Positions 45,159 through 55,100 of a stretch of 64,000 nucleotides of DNA are shown here, in pieces (the first letter of the stretch is position 1; the number at the start of each line of letters is the position of its first letter). The notes beneath the pieces are model-generated. The model saw only the letters and a list, made by a program, of their open reading frames with translations. It had not been told where the DNA came from and did not search any database. This stretch comes from UKL13-2 sp036394575 (lineage in GTDB: Bacteria; Pseudomonadota; Gammaproteobacteria; Burkholderiales; Usitatibacteraceae), in NCBI GenBank assembly GCA_036394575.1, contig DASWEY010000036.1:57800-121799 (forward strand), given 5' to 3'. The position numbers and the translations under genes are program-made.

Positions 45159-45719
45159 ATGAATTGCAAATATATGAAACGGGCGGCGCTGCTGGTCGCA
45201 TTGTTATCAATCGGCGGCACCGTCTGGGCCCAGGACAAGCCAGACTCTAAAACGGAAGCAAAAGCGGAACGCAAGGGCTTCAGCGCCGGTTTCGACATCA
45301 GCGATTCGGCCAATGCAAGGCAAATCGGTTTGCCCATTTATCCCGGCGCGAAGGCCAGCCGCGATGGCGAGAATGAATCCGCTGCCGCCAATTTGTCTGT
45401 CTGGGCCGGCGCCTTTGGCGCCAAACTGATCGTCATGAAGCTGGAGACCGCGGACAGCCCGGGGAAAGTCGCGGCGTATTACCAGGACGCGCTCGGCAAA
45501 TATGGCATCGTCCTAGATTGCGGTAAAGACGCCGCCGCGGAAGACAGGAAAAAAAGCGCCGACGATGACACGCTTACCTGCAGCAAGGACAAGCCCGCCA
45601 GAAACGGCCAGTTGTACAAGGCCGGTACCAGGCACATGCAGCATGTAGTCGGTATCGAACCCTATGGCGCAGGCACCCGTTTCCAGCTGCTGTATCTGGA
45701 GGCAAAAACCGGGGACTGA
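45159..45719 (+). CDS. Small exported protein of unknown function, 186 aa
   Basis: The start at 45159 (MNCKYMKRAALL) has GGAG seven bases upstream. A cleavable signal peptide ends near VWAQ (about 25). The mature part is acidic and Lys-rich at first, then globular, with GLPIYPGAKASRDG, KLIVMKLETADSP and YYQDALGKYG, followed by two Cys (DCGKD, TCSKD) that could form a disulfide. I do not recognise the family. It precedes an ECF sigma operon by 95 bases in the same direction and may be part of that regulon. Confidence 0.8.
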   Translation: MNCKYMKRAALLVALLSIGGTVWAQDKPDSKTEAKAERKGFSAGFDISDSANARQIGLPIYPGAKASRDGENESAAANLSVWAGAFGAKLIVMKLETADSPGKVAAYYQDALGKYGIVLDCGKDAAAEDRKKSADDDTLTCSKDKPARNGQLYKAGTRHMQHVVGIEPYGAGTRFQLLYLEAKTGD

Positions 45720-45781
45720 TCCCGGCCTGCCTTAATTGCACTTCGAACAGAGCCTGCACGCGCCTTTGCAAGCCCCTTGCT

Positions 45782-45807
45782 AACCTTTTCCCGGTCCCAT
45801 CCGTCTA
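45782..45807 (+). promoter_or_regulatory. Candidate ECF-type promoter before the sigma gene
   Basis: AACC (45782-45785) is separated by 16 bases from CGTCTA (45802-45807), the general shape of ECF sigma promoters. The -10-like element ends only 7 bases before the sigma ATG, so a transcript starting there would be nearly leaderless. Autoregulation is plausible but unproven. Confidence 0.3.
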
Positions 45808-45814
45808 AGGTGGC

Positions 45815-46345
45815 ATGTTCGCTTTCCTTCAATCCCGGCTTGGGCTGGACGAATTTCATCAGGTTCTGAGCAAGCGCAGCGGGCGCTGGTACAACGCCTG
45901 CCTGCGCATCACCCGCGATGCGCAGCTTGCCGAAGACGCCGTACAAGATGCGCTACTCAAGGCCTGGGGACAGCGCGACAAGTTCCGCGGTGCGGCCGAC
46001 CTGGACACCTGGATACATCGCATCGCCCTCAATGCCGCCATCGATCTGCTGCGGCGCCGGCATCCCGTGGCGGACGAGGAAGCCGATCCCGATCTGCATG
46101 CCGCCCCTGCGCAGAATTCGCCCGAACAGCATTTCACCAGACAGGCGCTGAACGGTGACCTCAGCCTCGCGATGCAGCGCCTCACGGCGATGGAGCGCGA
46201 ATGCTTCGTGCTCAAGCACCTGGAAGGCTGGCGCCTCGATGAAATCGCCGATCGGCAGGGCTCGACGGTGAACAATACCAAGCAGGCATTGTTTCGCGCC
46301 GTACGCAAGCTGCGCGCGGACATGAACGTATGGCGGGGTGAATGA
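45815..46345 (+). CDS. ECF RNA polymerase sigma factor, 176 aa
   Basis: The sigma-70 region 2 spans about residues 22-95, with ACLRITRDAQLAEDAVQDALLKAW and then LDTWIHRIALNAAIDLLRR (quoted as partial motifs). Region 4 spans about 115-170, with LTAMERECFVLKHLEGWRLDEIA and NNTKQALFRAVRKLR. Regions 1.1 and 3 are absent, as expected for the ECF class. Its ATG follows TAAGG. The stop overlaps the next gene by four bases. The next gene has one membrane helix and is the likely anti-sigma factor, so this factor probably answers an envelope signal. Confidence 0.95.
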   Translation: MFAFLQSRLGLDEFHQVLSKRSGRWYNACLRITRDAQLAEDAVQDALLKAWGQRDKFRGAADLDTWIHRIALNAAIDLLRRRHPVADEEADPDLHAAPAQNSPEQHFTRQALNGDLSLAMQRLTAMERECFVLKHLEGWRLDEIADRQGSTVNNTKQALFRAVRKLRADMNVWRGE

Positions 46346-47112
46346 TGATTTCCGACGAAGATCTGCTGCTTTATCACTACGGCGACGGGCTCGATGCCGA
46401 TGCGCACCGGCGTATCGCCACGGCACTCGACACACAAGCCGAGCTGGCGGCGCGCCTGCAAAAGATGGTGGCTGAACTTGATGCCACGGTCGCGACCGAG
46501 AGCGCCGTACCGGCATCCGCAATGCGGCGCTGGCAGGCAAGTCTGGAGCGTGCTGCCCGCGTCGACAACGGCGCGGACAGCAATATTTTGGCGCCTGCCC
46601 TGTCCGGCGCCAGTTTTTCCTGGCGCGCCGGCCTCGCCGCCTTCGGCGTGGTGCTGCTCGCCGCCGGTATCAGCCTGAGCATGTTTACGCCGCGGACCAC
46701 GCCCGATCTCGCACCTGATGGCGACCCGAAGGTCTCAGCGACCGCGCTTGCAACCAATGACCCGGCCAATGGCGCCTCGCGCTACGAACGTGGCTTGCAA
46801 TGGCATCTTGCGCAAACCGAACAGCTGCTTGCCGGCCTGGGCGCGGCAAGCCGTGAAGAACAGGCCGCGCTGATCGACAAGGCCATGATGCAAAACCGCC
46901 TGTATGCCATCGCTGCCGACCGCTCCCGGGAAGACCGGCTGGCGCGCGTATTGCGCTCGTTCAATCCGCTGCTCGAAAACCTGCTTGACGTACGCGGCGA
47001 CAAATACGCGTTTGAAGGCGGCATTGCGCAACTGAACTTTGAATTGAAAGTGATGCAGGCAAGGTTGGCCACCGCTGCCCCCATATCGACCCGGCCTTTC
47101 GTGGCGCTCTAA
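46342..47112 (+). CDS. Probable membrane anti-sigma factor, 256 aa
   Basis: Coupled to the sigma gene by an ATGA overlap. A cytoplasmic N-terminal domain of about 90 residues (DEDLLLYHYGDGLDADAHRRI) resembles the start of many anti-sigma domains, without the zinc HxxxCxxC motif. One membrane helix lies at about 96-114. The periplasmic part of about 140 residues is helical and Ala/Leu-rich, with YERGLQWHLAQTEQLL, and may sense a ligand or the HEAT-repeat partners encoded next. Family assignment is by context and topology. Confidence 0.85.
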   Translation: MMISDEDLLLYHYGDGLDADAHRRIATALDTQAELAARLQKMVAELDATVATESAVPASAMRRWQASLERAARVDNGADSNILAPALSGASFSWRAGLAAFGVVLLAAGISLSMFTPRTTPDLAPDGDPKVSATALATNDPANGASRYERGLQWHLAQTEQLLAGLGAASREEQAALIDKAMMQNRLYAIAADRSREDRLARVLRSFNPLLENLLDVRGDKYAFEGGIAQLNFELKVMQARLATAAPISTRPFVAL

Positions 47113-47131
47113 ACCGTACAAGGAGAATCCA

Positions 47132-48139
47132 ATGCGACCCCAATCATTCACCTTCATCCTGGCGCCCTTGTTGCTGATCGGCGGCGTAGCCTCGGCGCAA
47201 ACGCTACCCGAACCGCCTGCCCCCCTCGAACCGCCGACGCTGCAAATCGCGCAAAGCCAGCCGGAGCAGACTCGCGCCGAACGCCAGGCGGCGCGTCATG
47301 AATCGCGCCGCCCACCCACCGAGGAAGAATCGCTTGCCCTGGCGGCGATGGAAGGCCTGATGGCGCAGCCGCCCGAACGCGCGCTACCCGTGATCAAGAA
47401 AGTGCTCGCCGGCCAGCAAAGCAAACTGGTGAAAGAGCGCGCCCTGTTCGTGTTGAGCCAGATCGACCAGCCCGAGGCCAATGCCATGCTATTGGACTAT
47501 GCCAGGTCAGCCAACAACCCCCTGCGCAACGAGGCGATTCGCATGATCGGCGTCGGCGGCAATGCCAAATCGCTGTCGGGACTGCAGGATATCTATGCCG
47601 GCGGCAATGCATCGGTCAAAAGAAGCGTGCTGGAAGCCTGGCTGATTGCCGGACGCAAGGCTGAGGTCTACCAAGCCGCCCTGAATGCCAAGTCGGAAGC
47701 CGACGCCAGCCAGGCGATCCGTACACTAGGCGCGATGGGCGCCGTCGATGAGTTGCGCAAGCTGGGCGACCAGAACAAGAACAGCCGCAATCTGCTCGAG
47801 GCTTATACGATCACCGGCGATCTGGACAGTCTGCGTAAACTGGCCGATGGCGCAAGCGATCTGTCGGTGCGCAGCGAAGCAATCCGCCGCATCGGCATCA
47901 TCAACAGCGAACCGGCACGCGTGGCGCTGCGCGAACTATACGCCGGCAATACCGCGCCCCAACTGAAAGATGCCGTCCTGGAAGGCATGCTCATCAGCAA
48001 CGACCAGCAAGGGGTGCTTGCCTTGTACCGCAATGCCAAAACGCCGGAAGAAAAACGCACCTTGCTGCGCACCCTGTCCATCATGGGCGGTGACGCCGCC
48101 TTGCAGGCCATCGATGCCGCGCTGGAGACCAGGAAATGA
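47132..48139 (+). CDS. Exported HEAT-repeat protein, 335 aa
   Basis: Signal peptide MRPQSFTFILAPLLLIGGVASA, then a Pro-rich linker and HEAT-like helical repeats (about residues 65-330), with pairs such as KERALFVLSQI, RNEAIRMIGVGG, RSEAIRRIGIIN and LKDAVLEGMLI. Such repeats act as protein-binding scaffolds. AAGGAG precedes the ATG. It sits 19 bases after the anti-sigma gene and overlaps the next HEAT-repeat gene by four bases, so all four genes form one operon. A role in sensing with the anti-sigma factor is inference. Confidence 0.88.
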   Translation: MRPQSFTFILAPLLLIGGVASAQTLPEPPAPLEPPTLQIAQSQPEQTRAERQAARHESRRPPTEEESLALAAMEGLMAQPPERALPVIKKVLAGQQSKLVKERALFVLSQIDQPEANAMLLDYARSANNPLRNEAIRMIGVGGNAKSLSGLQDIYAGGNASVKRSVLEAWLIAGRKAEVYQAALNAKSEADASQAIRTLGAMGAVDELRKLGDQNKNSRNLLEAYTITGDLDSLRKLADGASDLSVRSEAIRRIGIINSEPARVALRELYAGNTAPQLKDAVLEGMLISNDQQGVLALYRNAKTPEEKRTLLRTLSIMGGDAALQAIDAALETRK

Positions 48140-49167
48140 TTGCCTATCGCCCTATCTTCCGCGCCCTTGGTCTTGCCCTTGCCCTGGCATGGTCGCCGGC
48201 ATCGTCTGCGGCGACCGGCAGCGAGCTGCCCCTGCCGCGGGAAGGCTGGGCCAGCTGGCAGATTCCTGCCGCAACCGATGTGCCTGCCTGGTGCTGCTTC
48301 GGCGATCGTCGCAGCGGCATGCCGGCCATACCCCAGACTTGCCAGCTCGACGGCCGGGATCATGGATACGGTAACGGCGAGCGCCGGGAAACCACCACCG
48401 AGATGCGCATTTATGCACGCTTCCATGACGGCAAGCTCGAACGGGTGCGCGCATTGGCGGCAAGCTGTCCCGTGGCGACTGACACGGTCATCCAGGAACT
48501 CGGGAATGTATCCGTGGACGCCAGTGCGGGATGGCTGGCCGGCGTGATCGCGAACGATGCCACCAAGGGCGCCCGCGCCCGGCGGCTCGATATGGATGCC
48601 ATGGCCGCACTCGCCACCCATCGCGGCGCCGGCGCGCGCGATGCGCTCAGCGCCATTGCGCGCAACGATGCCGATATCGAGCATCGCAAGGACGCCCTGT
48701 TCTGGCTGACACAGGTGCGCGGCGCCGAGGGTGCGGCTGTCGTTACGCCGTTCATGTTCGACGACGCCGATGCGCGCGTGCGTGAACATGCCGCCTTCGC
48801 CGTGGCACAATCCCGTGCGGTCCCTACTGCGTCATTGCTGATTCGGCAGGCCAGCGAGGACCGCAATGCGCAGGTGCGGTCGCGCGCCTGGTTCTGGTTG
48901 GCGCAAACCGGGGCAGGCGAAACCGAAACCGCCATTCGCGCCGCGCTGAAGCGCGAAGCCGATGCCGGTGTGCGCGAACAGGCCGTGTTTGCTCTTTCAC
49001 GACTGCCGACCGAACGTGCCGTACGCGCCCTGGTGGCGGTGGCCGAAGATCAATCCTTGTCGCGCAATGAGCGCAAGCAGGCCATCTTCTGGCTGGGCGA
49101 GCAGAAATCGGATTTCGCGCTCCAGTATCTGGACCGTTTGTTGACGGCGAAAACGGCAGATCGATAA
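48136..49167 (+). CDS. Exported HEAT-repeat protein, second copy, 343 aa
   Basis: Signal peptide up to about SSAA (residue 25). A Cys-containing N-terminal domain follows (WCCFGDRRSG, TCQLDG, ASCPV), which is absent from its neighbour. HEAT-like repeats run from about 140 to the end: HRKDALFWLTQVRG, VREHAAFAVAQS, VRSRAWFWLAQTG, VREQAVFALSRL, ERKQAIFWLGEQK. The start ATG overlaps the previous stop (ATGA). It is the last gene of the sigma operon and is probably periplasmic. Confidence 0.88.
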   Translation: MIAYRPIFRALGLALALAWSPASSAATGSELPLPREGWASWQIPAATDVPAWCCFGDRRSGMPAIPQTCQLDGRDHGYGNGERRETTTEMRIYARFHDGKLERVRALAASCPVATDTVIQELGNVSVDASAGWLAGVIANDATKGARARRLDMDAMAALATHRGAGARDALSAIARNDADIEHRKDALFWLTQVRGAEGAAVVTPFMFDDADARVREHAAFAVAQSRAVPTASLLIRQASEDRNAQVRSRAWFWLAQTGAGETETAIRAALKREADAGVREQAVFALSRLPTERAVRALVAVAEDQSLSRNERKQAIFWLGEQKSDFALQYLDRLLTAKTADR

Positions 49168-49181
49168 CACCCGCCGGACAT

Positions 49182-50174
49182 TTATTCCGCCGCCCGCTCC
49201 GTCGGCCTGACATTCAGGTATTTGACTTCCGGGGCGATGGCGCCGCGGATCAGCTTGACCATGCAGTCGCGCTGAATGCGGCTGGCATCGAGCGTCTGGT
49301 GCAGTCTGTCGATGGAATCGATGGCGATGCCGTCGACGCCGACGATGAGATCGTCGAGCTGCAGGCCGGCGCGCGCCGCCGGGCTTTCCGGGTCCAGCGA
49401 TTGCACGCGCACGGCGGTGTCCTGATCCAACTCAAAAGCCAGCGCCACACGGCGATGCAGGGCCGCCGTACTGCCGCCGACGCCGAGGTAGCCGCGGCGC
49501 ACACGTCCGTGCTGCATCAACTGCGGGATCACCCAGGCGGCGATATCGATGGCGACCGCGAAGCAGATCGATTGCGCGCCGCGAATGATGGCGGTATTGA
49601 CGCCGATCGCCTCGCCGCGCGAATTCAGCAAGGGGCCGCCCGAATTGCCGGGATTCAGCGCGGCGTCGGTCTGGATCACGTCCGGAATCAATCGCCCGGT
49701 GCTGGCGCGCATACTGCGTCCCAGGGCGCTGATGATGCCGGCCGTCACCGTGTGTTCGAAACCCAGCGGATTGCCGATGGCAATGGCGATTTCGCCACGC
49801 TTCAGGCCCGCCGAAGTGCCCAGAGTGGTTGCCGGCAAGGTTGAGGTGAGCGGCCCGTCGATGCGCAGCACCGCGAGATCGGTGTCCGGATCGTCGCCGA
49901 CCCAGCGCGCCGAAAACTGCTGGCCGTCGCTGAACGACACCCGGTAGCCGAGCTCCGCCGCACGCCGCGGCTGGCCCGCGCGCACCACATGCGAATTGCT
50001 CAGCAAATACCCGTCCGGCGTGAACAAAAAACCCGAGCCGCCGCCTTCACTGCGCCGGCCGCGGGCGCCGTCGCGCAGCAGATGCACCGCCGCCACACCG
50101 GCGCCCACGTGGTCCACCACCGCGCTCACGGTTTGCGAATACACATCCAGCAGAAACTGATCTTTTGCGCCCAT
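49182..50174 (-). CDS. HtrA/DegP-like serine protease with PDZ domain, no signal peptide, 330 aa
   Basis: Trypsin-like protease with a complete triad: His62 (LLSNSHVVRAG), Asp99 (DPDTDLAVLRID), Ser178 (NPGNSGGPLL). A single PDZ-like domain lies at about 230-325, with PAARAGLQLDDLIVGVDG. I start at MGAKDQFLLDVYSQ (50174), with GAGGA upstream; a frame open further upstream reads the other side of yciI and is a shadow. The protein begins directly with the fold and has neither a signal peptide nor a membrane anchor, unlike DegP/DegS. It converges on the HEAT operon with 14 bases between stops. Confidence 0.9.
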   Translation of the reverse strand: MGAKDQFLLDVYSQTVSAVVDHVGAGVAAVHLLRDGARGRRSEGGGSGFLFTPDGYLLSNSHVVRAGQPRRAAELGYRVSFSDGQQFSARWVGDDPDTDLAVLRIDGPLTSTLPATTLGTSAGLKRGEIAIAIGNPLGFEHTVTAGIISALGRSMRASTGRLIPDVIQTDAALNPGNSGGPLLNSRGEAIGVNTAIIRGAQSICFAVAIDIAAWVIPQLMQHGRVRRGYLGVGGSTAALHRRVALAFELDQDTAVRVQSLDPESPAARAGLQLDDLIVGVDGIAIDSIDRLHQTLDASRIQRDCMVKLIRGAIAPEVKYLNVRPTERAAE

Positions 50175-50303
50175 TATCCGATCCTCAATGCAATCGTAAA
50201 TCAGGCTGAACCGGGCAGTTTCAAGGGTGGCGCGGCGGGCATGCGAATAATGCCCGCAATGATTTAACATCACCCGTGTCCAAACCGCCGCAAGGATATT
50301 GCC

Positions 50304-50600
50304 ATGCCCTATCTCATTCAACTCATCGACAAACCCGATTCCGGCAAGCTGCGCGCGGAGACGCGCAATGTGCATCTCGACTATCTGGACGCCAATAAGC
50401 ACAAGCTGCTGGCCGCCGGCGCCCTGATCGAGGACGACGGCAGCGGTGGCAGCGGCAGTATTTACATCGTCGATACCGATGACCGTGCCGAAGCCGAGCG
50501 CTTCCTGGCAGGAGACCCTTTTCATCAGGTTGGATTGTTCGGCAAGGTGACGATCACGCGTTGGCGCAAGGCGTTTTTCAACCGGGAGCGCTTTGCCTAG
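50304..50600 (+). CDS. YciI-like protein, 98 aa
   Basis: A small ferredoxin-like dimeric fold of the YciI family. Visible are the N-terminal strand MPYLIQLIDKP, RNVHLDYLDANKHKLLAAGAL (His-Asp pair of the proposed active site, quoted in part) and AERFLAGDPFHQVGLFGKV. The start has AAGGA upstream. It is divergent from the HtrA-like gene across about 130 bases. The biochemical role is unknown. Confidence 0.93.
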   Translation: MPYLIQLIDKPDSGKLRAETRNVHLDYLDANKHKLLAAGALIEDDGSGGSGSIYIVDTDDRAEAERFLAGDPFHQVGLFGKVTITRWRKAFFNRERFA

Positions 50601-50974
50601 GCGTATTCAAACTCCAGCATTGGCGCAGCTTCCAGAGCATTTTTGCCCGGGAAGCCGCACCAAATGGCGATCTGCGTTTTTTGTGCGTTAAAAGATCAAC
50701 GCAATCGATGGTTCCGGCATTTCAAGCGGCTGGATAACCGCCGCCATCAGCGGTCGATTTCCTGCGTTTCATCCTTGTCCGGCGTCGACTCGTCGCAAGG
50801 GCATATTGGCGGCCGCGGCCGGAAAGTACATTACGCTTATGAACTGGTGGCGTCCCCGATTCGGGGATAGGCGCCGCTCCCTTGTCAGTGCGCAAAGGGC
50901 GATAATAACGGGCTGGGCGGCATCGATTTCGACTTGCCGTGCCGGGGAAAAAACTACTTCGGGAAATTCAGATA
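50601..50974. other. Intergenic gap before the RND operon, no gene seen
   Basis: About 370 bases without a credible reading frame. It should contain the RND operon promoter. TTGTCA (about 50883) with GATAAT is a possible pair, but the spacing of 13 is too short. I see no operator-like palindrome and no regulator gene next to it. Confidence 0.4.
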
Positions 50975-52129
50975 ATGCTTCGTCACGTTTCACTGGCTTT
51001 GTTTTCGGCATTTTTCATGCTGACTCTGGCAGCTTGCAGCAAGGCGCCTGCCGCCGTCGATAAAAATGCCGCTTCCGCGCGGCCCCTGCTGCTTTCCCCG
51101 GAAGACCTGTTGACGGTGGCCAACAGCGCGCTGACCTCCGGTCCGACCATCACCGGCACGGTGCAGCCGGAACGCCGCGCCGATCTGCGCGCCGAGATAT
51201 CGGCCGTGGTGCTGCAGGTGCTGAAGGAAAACGGCGACGTCGTGCATCGCGGCGATTTGCTGGTGCGGCTGGACGACACCGCCATCCGCGACAGCCTCGC
51301 CTCGGCCGAGGCATCGACCCGTGCCGCCGATCAGGCCTACGTCCAGGCCGAGCGCCAGTTCCAGCGCATGACCACGCTGCGCGCTTCGGGCATGGCCTCG
51401 GTGCAGGCGCTGGAAGACGCCGAGATTCGCCGCAACAATGCGCAAAGCGACCTCGCGGCCGCCAAGACCCGTGCGGTGCAGGCCCGCCAGCAACTGACGC
51501 GCACCGAAGCGCGTGCGCCGTTCGATGGCATCGTCAGCGACCGCAAGGTGTCGGCCGGCGACACCGCGCAGATCGGCAAGGAACTGGTCAAGGTCATCGA
51601 CCCCAATAGCATGCGGTTTGAAGGACTGGTGTCCGCCGATCGCATCGGCGACGTCAGTGCCGGGCAGGTGGTGAATTTTCGGGTGAACGGCTATGGCGGG
51701 CAGATTTTTCTGGGCAAGGTCAGGCGCGTCAATCCCGCCGCCAATGCCACCACCCGTCAAGTCGAGGTGCTGGTCGATTTTGTCGGCAGCAAGCAGCCGA
51801 AGCTGGCGGGACTCTATGCCGAAGGCCATGTCGAGGCCGGCAGCACCAGCAGCCTGACCATCCCCGCCGCTTCATTGCTGCGCGACGGCGACAAGACCCT
51901 GGCCTGGCGGGTGAACGACAAAGCCCTGCAAAAGGTCTTGCTGGTGCTGGGAGACCGCGATGCGCGTACCGGCGATTTCGCCGTGCGCAGCGGGCTCAAG
52001 GAAGGCGATCAACTGATCCGCAACCCGACCAGTTCATTGAAGGACGGCCAGAAAATCGAGCTTGCGGTGCCGGTCAAGGTGGCGCCCATCGGCGATACCG
52101 CCTCGGCAAGCTCAGACGCGAGGAAATAA
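50975..52129 (+). CDS. RND efflux periplasmic adaptor lipoprotein, 384 aa
   Basis: Membrane fusion protein of the AcrA/MexA type. The lipoprotein signal ends in LTLAAC (Cys21), so it is anchored in the inner membrane by lipid. It has lipoyl halves around VLKENGDVVHRGDLLVRLDD and EARAPFDGIVSDRKVSAGD, an alpha hairpin between them, then a beta-barrel and a membrane-proximal domain (LAGLYAEGHVEAG). I start at MLRHVSLALF (50975) rather than 50939 because this gives a clean lipobox signal. The RND pump begins four bases after its stop. Confidence 0.95.
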   Translation: MLRHVSLALFSAFFMLTLAACSKAPAAVDKNAASARPLLLSPEDLLTVANSALTSGPTITGTVQPERRADLRAEISAVVLQVLKENGDVVHRGDLLVRLDDTAIRDSLASAEASTRAADQAYVQAERQFQRMTTLRASGMASVQALEDAEIRRNNAQSDLAAAKTRAVQARQQLTRTEARAPFDGIVSDRKVSAGDTAQIGKELVKVIDPNSMRFEGLVSADRIGDVSAGQVVNFRVNGYGGQIFLGKVRRVNPAANATTRQVEVLVDFVGSKQPKLAGLYAEGHVEAGSTSSLTIPAASLLRDGDKTLAWRVNDKALQKVLLVLGDRDARTGDFAVRSGLKEGDQLIRNPTSSLKDGQKIELAVPVKVAPIGDTASASSDARK

Positions 52130-52132
52130 GCC

Positions 52133-55100
52133 ATGTTCCTGTCCGATTTCAGTATCAAGCGGCCGATTCCCACGGTCGTCCTCATCATCATGATGATGTG
52201 CCTGGGCCTGCTGGCGCTGAAAAACCTGCGCGTCAACCAGATTCCGGATGTCGAGCAGCCGGTGCTGGTTGTCAACATCCCCTACCCCGGCGCCTCGCCC
52301 GAGACGGTGGAACGCGAAATCATCAATCGCATCGAAAAATCCCTGCAGAGCATCCCGCAGGTCTACCAGATCCGCGCCACCGCCAACGAAAGCTCCGCCT
52401 CGATCGTCATCATCTTCAACTTCAAGAAGAATATGATCGAAGCCTCGGACGAGGTACGCAACGCCATCGCCACGGTGCGTTACAAGCTGCCGGTGGAAAT
52501 GCGCGAACCGATCCTGCAACGCGTCGACCCTTCCGCACAGCCGATCATGCAGCTGGCCCTGTCCTCGGGCAAGCTGAGCCATGCTGAAATCTCGCGTCTG
52601 GCCGAAGACACCCTGGCCGACAAGTTCCGCGGCATCGATGGCGTGGCCGTGGTCAGCGTCAACGGCTCGCTGCGCCGCGAGCTGTCGGTGTTGCTGCGCG
52701 CCGAGAAACTGCGCGAATACAACATCTCGGTGACCGAGGTGGTGAATGCCTTGCGCAACCAGAACACCACCGCGCCGGTGGGTCGCGTCAAGGGCACGCT
52801 GGACGAGCAAAGCATTCGCCTGGTCGGCCGCATCGAATCGCCGGCCGAGTTCGAGCAGATCGTGCTCAAACGCAGCGGCAATGAAGTGGTGCGCCTCGGC
52901 CAGGTGGCCACCATCGAGGACGGCTTCGCCGAATTGAACGGCTTCAGCGTGCGCAACGGCCACCCCAATGTCGGTCTGTCGATTACCCGTTCGCGCGACG
53001 CCAGCACCGTCAGCGTCGCCAACCGGGTGCGCGATCTGGTGGCCACCATCAACAAGACGCTGCCGCCCGAAACCAAGCTGGAAGTCACCCAGGACGGCGG
53101 CAAGGATGCGCAGAGCAGCCTCAACAATGTGATCGATTCGCTGATGCTGGGTGCGGTGCTGACCATTGTCGTGGTCTACGCCTTTCTCAATTCCTGGCGC
53201 TCCACCCTGATCACGGCGCTCAGCCTGCCGACCTCGGTGATCGCCGCCTTCATCGCCATATGGCTATGCGGCTTCACCCTCAATTTCATGACCCTGCTGG
53301 GCCTGTCGCTGGCGATCGGCGTGCTGATCGACGACGCCATCGTGGTGCGCGAGAATATTGTTCGCCACATGGAAAATGGCGAAGACCGCCGTACCGCAGC
53401 CAGCAACGGCACCGCCGAGATCGGTTTGGCGGTGGCTGCCACCACCTTCTCGATCATCGCCGTATTCATCCCGGTGGCCTTCATGCAGGGCGGCGCCGGC
53501 GAATGGTTCCGTCCGTTCGCGCTGACGGTGGCCGCCTCGGTGCTGGTCAGCCTGGGCATTTCGTTTACCCTGGATCCGATGCTGTCGGCCTACTGGGGCG
53601 ACCCGGTCGGCTATGCGCACCAGCCCAAGAAAGGCCTGAGCCGCTGGCTGGCCACATTCAATACCTGGTTCGACCATCAGTCCGACCGCTACGGCAATGT
53701 GATCGCCTGGGCGCTGCATCACCGACGCTGGATGACCGTTATTGCCGGCGCGAGTTTCGTCGGCGCCCTGGCTCTGCATGGGTTCTTTGGCGGATCGAGT
53801 TTCCTGCCGGCCTCCGACAGCGGCACCATCGCGATCGATGTGCGCACGCCATCCAGCGCCAGCCTGGGATATGCCCGCCTGAAGGTGGAGAAAGCGGCCG
53901 AGCTGGCGCGCAACATCAAGGAAACCGTGGCCACCAACAGCACGGTCAATGCCAGCGGCGGCCGCGTTTATGTCGATATCGGAAAAAGCACGAACCGCAA
54001 GCGCTCGGCCATCGAGATCGCCATCGAACTGCGTCAGCAACTGACCAGTATCGTCGGCGCCGAGTACACGGTGCTCGACGACCTGAGCAATGGCGCGCGC
54101 AAGCCGGTGCAGATCCAGTTCTCCGGGCCGGACGCGCGGCGGCTGATGGCCATTACCACCGATTACATGGAAAAACTTTCCAGGGTGCCTGGTGCGGTCG
54201 ATGTGGGCCTCTCGGAACAAGCGCCAAAAGACGAGTTGCAGATCGAACTCAACCGCGGCCTTGCCAACTCGCTGGGCATCTCGGTTGGCGATGCCGCCAC
54301 CGCGCTGCGCGTGGCTTTCGCCGGCGTCGAAGTCGGCGACTGGGTCGACCCCACCGGCGAATCGCGCGATGTGGCGGTGCGCCTGCACCCCGACGACCGC
54401 GTCAGCGCGAGCAATATCGAGCGCCTGCCGGTGGCCGTGAGCGGCAGCAATATGATGGTGCCGCTGGACCAGATCGCCAGGATCACCATGGGCAAGGGTC
54501 CGGCGCAGATTCAGCATTTCGACGGCAAGCGCACGATCATTGTATCGGCCAATGTGCAGGGTCGTTCGCCCGGCGAGGTGACCAGCGACGCGCTGAAACT
54601 TGCCAGGCAGATCGATTTCCCGACGGGCTACGGTCTGGAATTGGGCGGCGCTGGTCGCGACCAGCGCGAACTGTTCACTGAAATGGGGATCGCGCTGGTC
54701 ATGGGTATCGGCCTGATGTACCTGATCCTGGTGATCCAGTTCGGCTCATTCACCGCGCCGCTGGCCGTCATGCTGTCCCTGCCGCTGAGCCTGATCGGCG
54801 TGGTAGTGGCATTGCTGCTAACGCGCGGCACGCTCAATCTGATGAGTTTCATCGGCATCATCATGCTGATGGGCCTGGTGGCCAAGAACGCGATCCTGCT
54901 ACTCGATTGCGCGCGCAAGGAAGAAGCGCAGGGCACGCCGCGCGAGGAAGCCCTGATGCACGCCGGGCGTGTGCGCCTGCGGCCGATCCTGATGACCACC
55001 TTCGCGCTGATCGCCGGCATGCTGCCGGTGGCCATCGGCCTCGGCGAAGGCGGCGAGTTCTACCGGCCCCTGGCCATCGCCATCATCGGCGGCACCGTTA

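Noticed and set aside
50883..50910. TTGTCA / GATAAT promoter for the RND operon
   Set aside because: A 13-base spacer is too short for a sigma-70 promoter.
53260..54681. 473-residue plus-strand and 417-residue minus-strand frames inside the RND pump gene
   Set aside because: They are frame shadows of a GC-rich gene; the RND frame carries all family motifs.
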